A DNA stretch of 59,365 nt from SYAC01 sp046048055 (GTDB taxonomy: Bacteria; Planctomycetota; Phycisphaerae; Phycisphaerales; SM1A02), in NCBI GenBank assembly GCA_046048055.1, contig JBJOGW010000039.1:1-59365 (forward strand), given 5' to 3'. This document shows positions 1 to 8,016 of this stretch, in pieces. The notes beneath the pieces are model-generated. The model ran no database searches and was not told the origin of the DNA. It worked only from the letters and a program-made list of their open reading frames with translations. Every line of letters starts with the position of its first letter. The stretch's first letter is position 1. A program made the position numbers and the translations under genes.

Positions 1-597
1 GGCCTGCTCAGCGTGCCGGGCATCGGACCGGAGAAGGCCGATTGCCTGGTGACGCGCCTGGCTCGGCATGTTCCCGGGGCACGCATCGTGCATCGGCTTG
101 ACCGCGACACCAGCGGCGTGATGGTGCTGGCCACCGACGCCGCCACGCATCGACGCCTCAGCATGGCCTTCGAGGCGCGACAGGTGCACAAGGCATACCA
201 CGCGCTGGTGGCCGGTCACCCATCGGCGGACGGCGGCTTCATCGACCTGCCCATCCGCAAGGAGGCTCTGGGTAGCGCGCGGCAGGTGATCTGCCATGAA
301 CACGGAAGGCCAAGTCAGACGCGGTGGCAGGTGCACGCCAGGCTGGGTCGCGTTCCGGCCGGGGTGCGAGGCGCCGCGGGCGATCCGCTGGACTGCGCCT
401 TGCTGCGACTGGAACCCCTCACGGGCCGGAGCCACCAGCTCCGCGTGCATCTGCTCTCCATGGGCCATCCGATCCTGGGCGACAACCTGTACGGCACCCC
501 GGACACGCTCGCCGCCGCGACGCGTCTGTGCCTGCACGCCAGTGAACTGGCCTTCGAGGGCGAGTGCCACCGGGTGCCGCATCCGTTCCACGACTGA
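1..597 (+). CDS. RluA-family rRNA/tRNA pseudouridine synthase (5' truncated)
   Basis: C-terminal two thirds of an RluA-type pseudouridine synthase, which isomerises uridine in structured RNA. The frame is open to the first base of the window, and the fragment begins GLLSVPG, like the GLLVVPG strand of the family, so the true start lies outside. The catalytic motif HRLDRDTSG is at fragment residues 31-39 with the catalytic Asp at 34. The family's GRSHQLRVH segment and a C-terminal LCLHASELAF segment are also present. It ends 3 nt from the convergent MFS gene. The exact target uridine (RluA, RluC, RluD or TruC type) cannot be told because the N-terminus is missing. Confidence 0.9.
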   Translation, partial: GLLSVPGIGPEKADCLVTRLARHVPGARIVHRLDRDTSGVMVLATDAATHRRLSMAFEARQVHKAYHALVAGHPSADGGFIDLPIRKEALGSARQVICHEHGRPSQTRWQVHARLGRVPAGVRGAAGDPLDCALLRLEPLTGRSHQLRVHLLSMGHPILGDNLYGTPDTLAAATRLCLHASELAFEGECHRVPHPFHD

Positions 598-600
598 GCC

Positions 601-1866
601 TCAGGCTGGCTCGCGATCCATCGCCTCCAGATCCGCTGGCCGCATGCGCCACAGCACCCATGCCGAGATCGCGGCGGAGGCCAGCAGGTAGACCAGCGGC
701 CCCTGCCTCCAGCCCTGCGCGTCCACCATCCAGGTGGCCATCGCCGGAACGGTTCCCGCGAAGGCGGCAATGCCCAGTCCGTAGCTCACGCCGTACACGG
801 TGCAGCGACAATCCCCGGGGCACATCTCCGCCACCAGCGCGCCCTGCATGCCGAACACGATCGCGGCGGGCACGCCGATCAGCACCTGTGCGGCCACCAG
901 TCCGCCGAGCGTCTCGGTGCAGCCCAGCGTCCAGGCAGGCCAGAGCAGCAGCATCAGCAGCACCGTCCAGAGCAGGCTCATCCGCCTTCGACCGAAGCGG
1001 TCCGAGAGCCAGCCACCCAGCATCACCAGGATGGCCTGCAGCACCAGCATGGCGGTGTTCACCGTCTGGGACAGCGCCGCCAGCTCCGGTTGCCGATCCG
1101 CCAGGCGGTCCGGCATGAAGACGAATGCCGCGTAGAAGGCCGCATTCGCTCCCACGATCACCGCGATCACCCGCAGCATCAGCGGACCGTGCACAAGCAG
1201 TTGGGGCCACGGGCCCGGAGGCATGGTCCCTGATCGCCGTTCCTGGGGTGGCGACTCGGGCATGCGTCTCCGAAGCACCAGCCCGACGATCGCCACCAGA
1301 GCACTGCAGAGGAATGGCACGCGCCACCCCCATGCGCGCACCGCCTCGTCCGTCAGACACGCCTGCACCAGCGCCACCGAACCGGACGCACCGACCAGTC
1401 CCGCACAGACCCCCACGGTGGCCATGCTGCTCACCAGGCCGCGGTGCCGCGGCGCCGCGCACTCCGAGGTGTACGCCATGGCACCGGTGTATTCGCCACC
1501 CACGGCCATGCCCTGCACGCATCGAAGCAGCACCAGCAGCGTCGGCGCCAGCAGGCCCACCTGCTCATGGGTGGGAAGCAGGCCGATGAGCACGCTGGCC
1601 ACGCCCATGGCCATCACGCTTGACAGCAGCATGGCACGGCGACCCAGTCGATCGCCCACCCGGCCAAGCACCAGCCCCCCCAGCGGACGCATGAAGTAGC
1701 CCACGCTGAACACGGCGAACCCGCTGAGCATGGCCGCCGCCGGATCGCCGCTCGGAAAGAAGCGAGCTCCCATGACCGGGGCCAGGTAGCCATAGACGCC
1801 AAAGTCGAACCACTCCACGGCGCTGCCCACGCCGCCAGCCAGGACCACACCGCGGGTCCGGCTCAC
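601..1866 (-). CDS. MFS transporter, metabolite:H+ symporter type
   Basis: About 421 residues with roughly twelve hydrophobic segments, so an inner-membrane secondary carrier. The start of the mature frame contains SAVEWFDFGVYGYLAP, the signature of the metabolite:H+ symporter branch (ProP, KgtP, ShiA), and the loop between helices 2 and 3 reads GRVGDRLGRR, the canonical MFS motif A. I chose the GTG at 1866 because it overlaps the stop of the upstream sulfotransferase gene by 4 nt (GTGA) and places the WFDFGVYG helix near the N-terminus. The frame stays open further upstream, but that stretch is antisense-like and reads through the neighbour. Substrate unknown; an organic acid or osmolyte is likely from the subfamily. 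Confidence 0.88.
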   Translation of the reverse strand: MSRTRGVVLAGGVGSAVEWFDFGVYGYLAPVMGARFFPSGDPAAAMLSGFAVFSVGYFMRPLGGLVLGRVGDRLGRRAMLLSSVMAMGVASVLIGLLPTHEQVGLLAPTLLVLLRCVQGMAVGGEYTGAMAYTSECAAPRHRGLVSSMATVGVCAGLVGASGSVALVQACLTDEAVRAWGWRVPFLCSALVAIVGLVLRRRMPESPPQERRSGTMPPGPWPQLLVHGPLMLRVIAVIVGANAAFYAAFVFMPDRLADRQPELAALSQTVNTAMLVLQAILVMLGGWLSDRFGRRRMSLLWTVLLMLLLWPAWTLGCTETLGGLVAAQVLIGVPAAIVFGMQGALVAEMCPGDCRCTVYGVSYGLGIAAFAGTVPAMATWMVDAQGWRQGPLVYLLASAAISAWVLWRMRPADLEAMDREPA

Positions 1867-3371
1867 GGGTAGGTCGGCCACGCCACGTGCTTCAGGAACT
1901 TCTCGTACCGCTGCCAGCGGTTCACGCTGCTCGCGTACAGCGGTCGGTTCACCTGGTCGTAGCTCAGCGTGCGCACCGTGCGCTTGCTCTCGTGAAAGCG
2001 CGTGCAGCCTTCGTCCCACGGCAGCCCCAGAAAGTCGATGAACCTCGGGAACTGCGTGCCGGGGTCGGTCACCACGTCCTCGTAGCGCACGTCCAGAATC
2101 GGCAGATCGGTCTCGCGCTTCCAGTGCTCCATGAGTCGGCGGCTCTGCTCCCATGCCACGGCGATCCACTCCGCGCGCGCGGTCCACGGGTAGTAGGCGT
2201 TGTTGAAGCCGCCCATGAAGCAGCTCACTGCCACGTCGCGCGGGTCGCGAATGGCGTGGATGATGCGGGTCTTCGGGAACAGCCGCGCCAGCAGCCCCAC
2301 CACGCGGTTGTTGCCCAGCGCCTTGTTCACGATGCGCTTGGCGCCCAGGGCCTGCTTCTGGCACGCCGCGATGTACGCCGCGGCCATGTTCTTGAAGGCA
2401 CGGTCGCGCATCGGACCAAAGCTCTCGGGAGCAGGAAGGGTGGCGTCCCAAACGCCCTCCAGCTGCCGCGCAAAGTGCTCGATGCCCGCCATCTCGCCGA
2501 CGCCCGCCGCCTGCGCGTGCGCGTCGATGATCTGGTCCAGCAGGCTTGTGCCGCTGCGGGGCATGCCCGCGATGAACACCGGCACCTCGCTCGTGCTGCG
2601 GCTCGACGGGAACTTCGCCATCTCGGCGCGATTCCAGTGCTGCATGAGCGCCCCCACCGCCTCCGTGTATAGCCCGGGGTCGAACTGCGGATCGCCGATC
2701 TCATTGGCCTTGGCGGCGCTCTCCCAGGCCTCGTCGTGACGCTTGAGGCGGTCGCAGGCCTTTGCACGCAGGTACAGCGCCGTTCGGCGGACACGATCAG
2801 GCGCCGAGGGCTTCAGCACCTCTGCATCGAGAAGTTCGATGGCCTCGCCGTCTCGCTTCTGATGCACCATCACGGCGGCTCGTAGGTGCTGCACCTGCGC
2901 CTCCACAAGCGCGTCCTTGCCGCGCACCTCATGCAGCAGCGGCTCGAGCACCTCGGTGGCCTCGTCGACACGCACCGCCGCCTCAAGCGCCTGTGCCGTC
3001 AGCAGGCGCGCTGGTACGTGCCCAGGCAGCATCTGAAGCACTTGGTGGCAGCGCTCGATCACTGCATCGGTCTCCCCCGCGCGAAACTGCCCGTGCGCCA
3101 GCACGAGCAGCGTGTGCGGATTCGATTCGATGGCCTCCGCACGGGTTGCGAACGCCACCGCCGCGCCCATGCGCTCGGCCTGCCACTCGAGCATGGCGCG
3201 GGATCGAAGCATCACCGCATCGCGCGAGTTGGGCTGCACATGCGGCTCGGTCAGCGCGATGGCCTCGAGCGGCTTGTCCGCGCGCGCCAGCGTCTCGATC
3301 CGTTCCAGAAGATGCTGTCGCGAAGAAGTGGGTGCTGCGGTCTGGAACGGCGACTTCGGGGATGGCTTCAT
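1863..3371 (-). CDS. TPR-containing sulfotransferase
   Basis: 502 residues. The first ~245 are alanine-rich helical pairs resembling TPR repeats. From about residue 264 there is a sulfotransferase domain with the 5'-phosphosulfate loop GMPRSGTSLLDQ (269-280) and the 3'-phosphate motif IRDPRD (374-379), so it should transfer sulfate from PAPS to a glycan or other acceptor. Such TPR-sulfotransferase fusions are common in planctomycetes and marine proteobacteria. No signal peptide is visible, so it is probably cytosolic or membrane-associated. It is translationally coupled to the downstream MFS gene. A TACGAT hexamer (3402-3397) and a weak CAGGAA ribosome site precede the ATG. The acceptor cannot be inferred. 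Confidence 0.88.
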   Translation of the reverse strand: MKPSPKSPFQTAAPTSSRQHLLERIETLARADKPLEAIALTEPHVQPNSRDAVMLRSRAMLEWQAERMGAAVAFATRAEAIESNPHTLLVLAHGQFRAGETDAVIERCHQVLQMLPGHVPARLLTAQALEAAVRVDEATEVLEPLLHEVRGKDALVEAQVQHLRAAVMVHQKRDGEAIELLDAEVLKPSAPDRVRRTALYLRAKACDRLKRHDEAWESAAKANEIGDPQFDPGLYTEAVGALMQHWNRAEMAKFPSSRSTSEVPVFIAGMPRSGTSLLDQIIDAHAQAAGVGEMAGIEHFARQLEGVWDATLPAPESFGPMRDRAFKNMAAAYIAACQKQALGAKRIVNKALGNNRVVGLLARLFPKTRIIHAIRDPRDVAVSCFMGGFNNAYYPWTARAEWIAVAWEQSRRLMEHWKRETDLPILDVRYEDVVTDPGTQFPRFIDFLGLPWDEGCTRFHESKRTVRTLSYDQVNRPLYASSVNRWQRYEKFLKHVAWPTYP

Positions 3372-3430
3372 GGTTCCTGACCGCTCCTACGAGGGCATCG
3401 TACGAGAGCATCCGCGGCTCCGTCGAAGCA

Positions 3431-3462
3431 AAGCCCCCCGGCGCATGCGCGCCGAGGGGCTT
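3431..3462 (-). terminator. Strong intrinsic terminator-like hairpin after the PEP-CTERM gene
   Basis: Two 14-nt arms pair with a single mismatch around a GCAT loop, and on the minus strand the stem is followed by TGCTT, giving a short U-rich run. It lies 56 nt beyond the stop of the PEP-CTERM gene and before the sulfotransferase gene. A smaller 7-bp hairpin (3474-3495, arms CCCGCCG/CGGCGGG) precedes it. Confidence 0.75.
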
Positions 3463-3517
3463 GGGAGTTGGAACCCGCCGCGCGTCCACGGCGGGAGATG
3501 CGACTGGTTGAAGTGAC

Positions 3518-4144
3518 TCAGTTGCGGCGACGGCGACTGACCAAGCCAGCTGCACCAAGGAGTGCCACGGCGCCGGGGGCGGGCACCACAAACGATGCCA
3601 TCGTTCCCTCAAAGGCTCCATCATTTTGGCCATAGAACACCAAAAGGTACGTCCCCGTAGTGAGATTTCCAGACCAAGACAGGCTAGGAGCAGACGACGG
3701 CAGTCCAGCGATTCCATTAGCAATGGTATCCAGGCCGGAACCATTCCATTGCTGAATGTAGAACGACACGTAGCTCACCTCTTGACCTCCGTTCAAGCCG
3801 GCCGACAGAGAGGCATCCACCGAGCCTGAGACAGAAAAGAACCTGATTGCGGTTGCGCCGAAATTCGATGCCGAGACGTTAATCGTGAATCCGCTGTCCG
3901 TCGACGGCGAGTAGCTGACGGAATCGGACCCAACCACGACACTCTCGCCAAGCAGAGACGCAGGGCCGGGCGTGTAGGTGTACGCGCCGCCTACGAGCGA
4001 GTAGTTCATCGACTCCGTGTACGGACCGCCAGAAGCAAACTCCGACAACCAGGTCACGCCAGCCGACGCCGCCTGCGTCGCGCCCAGCGTCCCACCAAAC
4101 AGCATCGCGCCCACGGCGCACGTCTTCATTGCATTGCTACGCAT
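3518..4144 (-). CDS. PEP-CTERM sorting-domain secreted protein
   Basis: 208 residues: an N-terminal signal peptide (hydrophobic stretch ending ATQAASA), a Ser/Gly/Thr-rich beta-type body, and a C-terminal PEP-CTERM-like tail of VPAPG, hydrophobic helix and RRRRN. Proteins with this tail are exported and processed by exosortase in Gram-negative bacteria; the VPAPG spelling is typical of Phycisphaerae-like genomes. No exosortase gene is in this window. The open frame extends upstream, but the signal peptide fixes the start at the ATG at 4144 (MRSNAMK; the internal Met at 4129 is an alternative). The body has no recognisable catalytic motif; it may be a surface or extracellular structural protein. 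Flanked by a structured leader and a strong terminator. Confidence 0.85.
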   Translation of the reverse strand: MRSNAMKTCAVGAMLFGGTLGATQAASAGVTWLSEFASGGPYTESMNYSLVGGAYTYTPGPASLLGESVVVGSDSVSYSPSTDSGFTINVSASNFGATAIRFFSVSGSVDASLSAGLNGGQEVSYVSFYIQQWNGSGLDTIANGIAGLPSSAPSLSWSGNLTTGTYLLVFYGQNDGAFEGTMASFVVPAPGAVALLGAAGLVSRRRRN

Positions 4145-4330
4145 CTTCAAATCCTTGGGGCCATGCCCCGGAACAACAGCCCACCTCCCAGGTGGGCACG
4201 TGACAGCCGAGACCGTCGGCAAGCGGCCTTCCTCCGGTGCCGCCTGAACATCAGGCGGCGGTTCGTTGGTGAGCTGGTCGGTTGCAGTTCCCACTGGCCG
4301 ACCGGATGGCTCTCCGCAAGTAAGAACGGA
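4145..4330 (-). promoter_or_regulatory. Hairpin-rich leader of the PEP-CTERM gene
   Basis: Four inverted repeats stack directly before the start codon: 4157-4169 (GGGGC/GCCCC), 4179-4197 (8-bp stem, loop CCC), 4239-4259 (9-bp stem GCCGCCTGA/TCAGGCGGC, loop of 3) and 4276-4303 (GGTCGG/CCGACC). No TANNNT -10 element is seen on the minus strand here. I compared it by eye with cobalamin, c-di-GMP and SAM-type riboswitches and found no match, so it is an unassigned structured 5' region. Confidence 0.4.
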
Positions 4331-4332
4331 AT

Positions 4333-4346
4333 CCCCCCCCCCCCCC
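4333..4346. repeat. C14 homopolymer tract
   Basis: Fourteen consecutive C on the plus strand (G14 on the minus strand), about 190 nt upstream of the PEP-CTERM start and inside the 540-bp spacer. Such tracts slip during replication and can be phase-variable, but they are also prone to sequencing length error. Confidence 0.9.
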
Positions 4347-4467
4347 TCACGAAAGTTGTGATTTTGTGACTCATTGCTGCGACATGCAGAGGTCCATGCG
4401 ATCCGAGAACGGCCTTCGAAGCCCCAGCAAGGCCGATTCCAGCCCCCCACCACCCCAAACCCAGCTC

Positions 4468-4486
4468 CGCATCCAGCCTGACCCGC
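4468..4486 (-). repeat. Short repeat, copy 1 (inverted)
   Basis: Core CGCATCCAGCCTGACCCGC on the plus strand. This is the reverse complement of the core in the two copies at 4597-4625 and 4670-4698. Confidence 0.75.
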
Positions 4487-4596
4487 AAAGCGGTATCGCG
4501 CCGAGCGCAGCGAGCGACCAATCCACCCAAGCAGGATGGCCCATGCCGAGCGGAGCAAGAAGCGCTAAGCCGAGGCGCATGCGAAGCGGAGCCGAG

Positions 4597-4625
4597 GCGG
4601 CCGCGTGCGGGTCAGGCTGGATGCG
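4597..4625 (+). repeat. 29-nt direct repeat, copy 2
   Basis: Identical over 29 nt to 4670-4698, with a 44-nt spacer between copies. The rest of this spacer is rich in GAGCGA and GCGNAGC words. No gene or hairpin terminator was seen between 4347 and 4684. Confidence 0.8.
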
Positions 4626-4669
4626 GAGCGACCGATACGGGACGCGCGGCGGCCGATGCGGACTGCGCA

Positions 4670-4698
4670 GCGGCCGCGTGCGGGTCAGGCTGGATGCG
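4670..4698 (+). repeat. 29-nt direct repeat, copy 3, overlapping the shc stop codon
   Basis: This copy contains the last codons and TGA stop of the squalene-hopene cyclase gene on the minus strand. The other copies may therefore be duplications of the gene's 3' end, or the gene may end inside a dispersed repeat. Confidence 0.8.
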
Positions 4699-6691
4699 AA
4701 GCGTGAGCCCGCAGGAACCGCCCCAGGGCCATGAGCGGGAAGTACAGCCGGTACAGGTGGTACCGCAGGTAGAACACCTTGGGAAAGCCGGTGCCGGTGA
4801 ACTCGGATTCCCGCCACGATCCGGCCGGATCGCCGTCGGGATTTCGGAGCGGATCGGAGGCATCGGCCTGGGAGAGTTGCATGGTCGCCAGCCAGTCGAT
4901 CGCGCGCTTCAGGTCCGGATCGCCCGGCCCGTAGATCTCCTGCAGGATCATGGCGCCCCACGCGGTCTGGCTCGCCGTGCTTGGGCCCTTGCCCTTCAGG
5001 CTGGGGTCCTCGTAGCTGTTGGCGCTCTCGCCAAAGCTGCCATCGGCCTTCTGCACGCTCTTCACCCAGGCGCCCGCGCGCCGGATCCACGCGGCATCAC
5101 GGCTCACGCCACAGCGGATCGGGCCGATCACGGCCTGCCAGGTGCCGTAGAGGTAGTTCACGCCCCAACGGCCAAAGAAGCAGCCCTCGGGCTCCTGCCT
5201 CGACTCGATGTACTGCACGGCATGGCGAATGGCCGGATGGTCGGTGCGCAAGCCGTGCCAGCTCAGGCACTCCAGCACGCGGCCGGTGATGTCGGGGCAA
5301 CTGGGGTCCTGGATCGCGTTGTGGTCGGCAAAGGGCACGTACTCGTACACCTGGCGGTGCCGCGTGCGGTCGAACGCGGCCCAGCCGCCATCGTCATTCT
5401 GCATGGCCAGCGTCCATCGCACGCCGCGCTCGGCCGCGGCGATGTTGGCGGGCCCGCCGATGCGGCGAAGGGCCATGGCCACCATCGCGGTGTCGTCCAC
5501 GTCCGGATACCACGCGTTGGCGTACTCGAAGAACCATCCGCCAGGCTCGGTGCCGGGTGCCGTGTGCACGGCCCAATCGCCGCGATGCCGGACTTCGCGG
5601 CCACGCAGCCAGTCGCCCGCGGCCTCGGCCATGGGGTTCGACACATCCAGCCCGCAGTCGGCCAGCGCGTAGAGGGCGATGCCCGTGTCCCACACCGGAC
5701 TGAAGCAGGGCTGCAGGCGAATGCGGTTGCCCTGCTCGATCATGAACGCATCCAGCTCGCGCTCGGCACGCCGCACCATCGGATCATGGCGCGGAATCCC
5801 CAGAGCCCGCATCACCACCTGGATGTAGACCATCGGCGGAAAGATGGCGCCCAGGCCGCTGGTGGGCACGGGAAAGTCCTGCCCCATCCGCGTGGCGCTC
5901 CACTGGAAGGCTCGCTCGATGGCCCGTCGCCTCCAGCGGGTTCCGAACACGTCGTGCACACGCTTCATGAGCCAGTCGACCGTGCCGAAGAAGGCTCGCC
6001 AGAACAGGGGCACGTCCCGCCGCATCTTCAGGCGGTGACGGGCCCGCTCGTCCACGAACAGCTCGTCGATGCCCTGCCCGGGCTCCAGGCGACGCGTGGG
6101 CCGCAGCACGGTCACGATGGCCAGGGGCAGCAGCATGGTGCGGCTCCAGGCGCTCATCTTGTCCATGTGAAAGTAGAACCACCTTGGCAGCCAGACCATC
6201 TCGGGCGGGATCGCCGGCACGGCGTTCCAGCGAATCTGGCCCAGGCAGGCCAGATAGAAGTTGGTGAAGCTGTTGCAACGCTCCGCGCCACCCAGGCTGC
6301 GGATCACCTGCCGGGCGCGTTGCATGTGCGGCGCCTCGGGCACGTCCCCGGCCAGCTTCAGGCAGAAGTAGCCCTTCACCGTGGCGCTCAGATCCACGCC
6401 ACTGCCCGGGTACTGACCCCAGCCACCGTCAGGGCGCTGCTGGCTGCGGAGTTGCTCCACGATCTTGCGCAGCGTGGTGCCCGGGCGGCCGTCGGCCAGA
6501 GGCTCCCGCTCCTGGCCCAGGATCCACTTCATGAGCAGGTACTCGCTCTGGAGGATGCTGTCGCCCTCGAGTTCCGCGCACCAGTGGCCATCCGGCCGCT
6601 GCAGGCTGCCCAGGGCACGGATGGCGGCGTCGCGCGCCGCCGTGATTCGGGAGATCGCGTCGACCGGAACCTCGGGGGCAAGCGTGCTCAT
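4685..6691 (-). CDS. shc: Squalene-hopene cyclase
   Basis: About 668 residues, the usual length of class II squalene-hopene cyclases, which protonate squalene and cyclise it to hopene/hopanol on the inner membrane for hopanoid synthesis. The protonating motif DVDDTA is at about residues 397-402, and QW-type repeats are visible (RPDGGW, NDDGGW, QEPEGCFFGRW, KADGSFG). I chose the ATG at 6691 over an in-frame TTG at 6703 because a TATACT -10 hexamer covers 6708-6703, so the TTG would lie within the promoter. No other hopanoid (hpn) genes are adjacent. Its 3' end lies in a repeat. Confidence 0.95.
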   Translation of the reverse strand: MSTLAPEVPVDAISRITAARDAAIRALGSLQRPDGHWCAELEGDSILQSEYLLMKWILGQEREPLADGRPGTTLRKIVEQLRSQQRPDGGWGQYPGSGVDLSATVKGYFCLKLAGDVPEAPHMQRARQVIRSLGGAERCNSFTNFYLACLGQIRWNAVPAIPPEMVWLPRWFYFHMDKMSAWSRTMLLPLAIVTVLRPTRRLEPGQGIDELFVDERARHRLKMRRDVPLFWRAFFGTVDWLMKRVHDVFGTRWRRRAIERAFQWSATRMGQDFPVPTSGLGAIFPPMVYIQVVMRALGIPRHDPMVRRAERELDAFMIEQGNRIRLQPCFSPVWDTGIALYALADCGLDVSNPMAEAAGDWLRGREVRHRGDWAVHTAPGTEPGGWFFEYANAWYPDVDDTAMVAMALRRIGGPANIAAAERGVRWTLAMQNDDGGWAAFDRTRHRQVYEYVPFADHNAIQDPSCPDITGRVLECLSWHGLRTDHPAIRHAVQYIESRQEPEGCFFGRWGVNYLYGTWQAVIGPIRCGVSRDAAWIRRAGAWVKSVQKADGSFGESANSYEDPSLKGKGPSTASQTAWGAMILQEIYGPGDPDLKRAIDWLATMQLSQADASDPLRNPDGDPAGSWRESEFTGTGFPKVFYLRYHLYRLYFPLMALGRFLRAHASHPA

Positions 6692-6702
6692 GGGGATCGA
6701 CA

Positions 6703-6708
6703 AGTATA
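6703..6708 (-). promoter_or_regulatory. -10 element of shc
   Basis: TATACT on the minus strand, 11 nt before the shc ATG. It is the best match to TATAAT among the upstream hexamers in the window. No Shine-Dalgarno site intervenes. Confidence 0.6.
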
Positions 6709-6754
6709 GGGCGATACCGCCGGGGTTTCGCCCGCGATCCCGCGCCGGCGGGGC

Positions 6755-7927
6755 TCAGATGAACGCGTCGGGGCGCACCCATCGCTGCTCGCGGGCGCTC
6801 ACCATGGCCGCATGCAGCACGCATTGCGTGCGAAAGGCGTCCGCAAAGTCCGGCAGCGGCAGTCGCGGCTTGCCTCCCGCGAGCGCCAGCACCACGTCGG
6901 CCGCCATGCTGACGAAGCCGTGCTCGTAGCCAATCAGGTGCGCCGCGGGCCAGTAGGCCCCCGCCCAGGGGTGCGAAGGATCCGTGCACAGGATCCGGCT
7001 CCACCCGCGCAACCGCGCCGGCAGCGTGTGGTCCCACCATGCCAGCTCGTTCATGCGCTCGAAGTCGAACCGCACGCTGCCGCGCGAGCCATTGATCTCC
7101 AGACGGTTGGCATTCTGGTTGCCCGTGGCCAGCCGCGTGGCCTCGAAGCTGGCGGTGGCCCCACCCGCGAGTCGGGCCAGGAACAGCGTGGCGTCGTCCA
7201 CGGTGCTGGGCTGGCGTCCGCGCAACCCGCGACGGCTCTTCACGAACGTGGCCTGCATGGCCCCGCAGACCTGCTCGATGTCCTCGCCCGTGGTGAATCG
7301 GACCAGATCGATCAGGTGGGCGTTCAGGTCACCGTGGGCGCCGCTGCCGGCCAGTCTGGCATCGAAGCGCCACGCCATGGGAGTGGCCTCGCCCCCCCAG
7401 TCCTGCAGGTAGCAGGCTCGGACCTGCCGAATGGCGCCCAGCCGGCCCTCGCCCACCAGTTCGCGGGCCAGACCGATCGCGGGACATCGGCGATAGTTGA
7501 ACCACACGAAGGTGGGCACGCGGGCGGCCTTGGCGGCCAGGTGCATGGCACGGGCATCCTCCAGCGAGGCGGCCAGCGGCTTCTCGCACGCCACCGCCTT
7601 GCCCGCCTGCAGGGCCGCCAAGGCCACCGGGGCATGCAGGTGGTTGGGCGTGCAGATGTCCACCAGGTGCACCGCCGGATCGCGCACCAGCGTCTGCCAT
7701 GTGGGCACCACGCGTTCCACTTCCCATCGCGTGGCGAATGCCGCCGCCGCCCGGCGGTCCTTCCCGGCCACGCGACGCAGGCGGGGTCTCCAGGGCAGGT
7801 CGAAGAAGCACGGCGCCTGACGCCACGCGTTGGCGTGGGCACGGCCCATGAAACCCGTGCCGACCAGGCCCACGCCCAGTTCCGGATGGCGGCTCTTGGA
7901 TGCGCGCAAGGTTCGCTTGGGTGGCAT
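6755..7927 (-). CDS. Gfo/Idh/MocA family NAD(P)-dependent oxidoreductase
   Basis: 390 residues. An N-terminal Rossmann fold has the nucleotide loop GLVGTGFMGRAHANAW. The family's catalytic-site motif CEKPLA is present, followed by the alpha/beta C-terminal domain. These enzymes oxidise or reduce sugars and inositols such as glucose, myo-inositol or glucuronides. The segment GAHGDLNAHLIDLVRF carries the His and Asp expected near the substrate site. The ATG at 7927 is preferred to a GTG at 7963 because the Rossmann strand then begins about 20 residues in. No -10 hexamer is seen close to the start. Neighbours give no substrate clue. Confidence 0.88.
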   Translation of the reverse strand: MPPKRTLRASKSRHPELGVGLVGTGFMGRAHANAWRQAPCFFDLPWRPRLRRVAGKDRRAAAAFATRWEVERVVPTWQTLVRDPAVHLVDICTPNHLHAPVALAALQAGKAVACEKPLAASLEDARAMHLAAKAARVPTFVWFNYRRCPAIGLARELVGEGRLGAIRQVRACYLQDWGGEATPMAWRFDARLAGSGAHGDLNAHLIDLVRFTTGEDIEQVCGAMQATFVKSRRGLRGRQPSTVDDATLFLARLAGGATASFEATRLATGNQNANRLEINGSRGSVRFDFERMNELAWWDHTLPARLRGWSRILCTDPSHPWAGAYWPAAHLIGYEHGFVSMAADVVLALAGGKPRLPLPDFADAFRTQCVLHAAMVSAREQRWVRPDAFI

Positions 7928-7983
7928 GTTCAGGTTGGGTGATGGACAAGCGGCACTGCGCACCGCGCGCCGAGCCTGATCCG

Positions 7984-7989
7984 TATGCT
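7984..7989 (+). promoter_or_regulatory. -10 element and SD of the Gly-rich repeat gene
   Basis: TATGCT lies 27 nt before the ATG at 8017, and a CAGGAG Shine-Dalgarno site lies at 8003-8008. This is an example of a leadered gene that has a ribosome-binding site. Confidence 0.5.
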
Positions 7990-8016
7990 ACGTGCCCAAC
8001 CCTCAGGAGCCTTCGC

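Noticed and set aside
4145..4330. Possible cobalamin or c-di-GMP riboswitch before the PEP-CTERM gene
   Set aside because: Conserved core boxes of those riboswitches were not found; only generic hairpins remain.
4694..6709. Long plus-strand open frame across squalene-hopene cyclase
   Set aside because: The minus-strand frame has the DVDDTA and QW motifs; the plus frame is a GC-rich shadow with no recognisable features.
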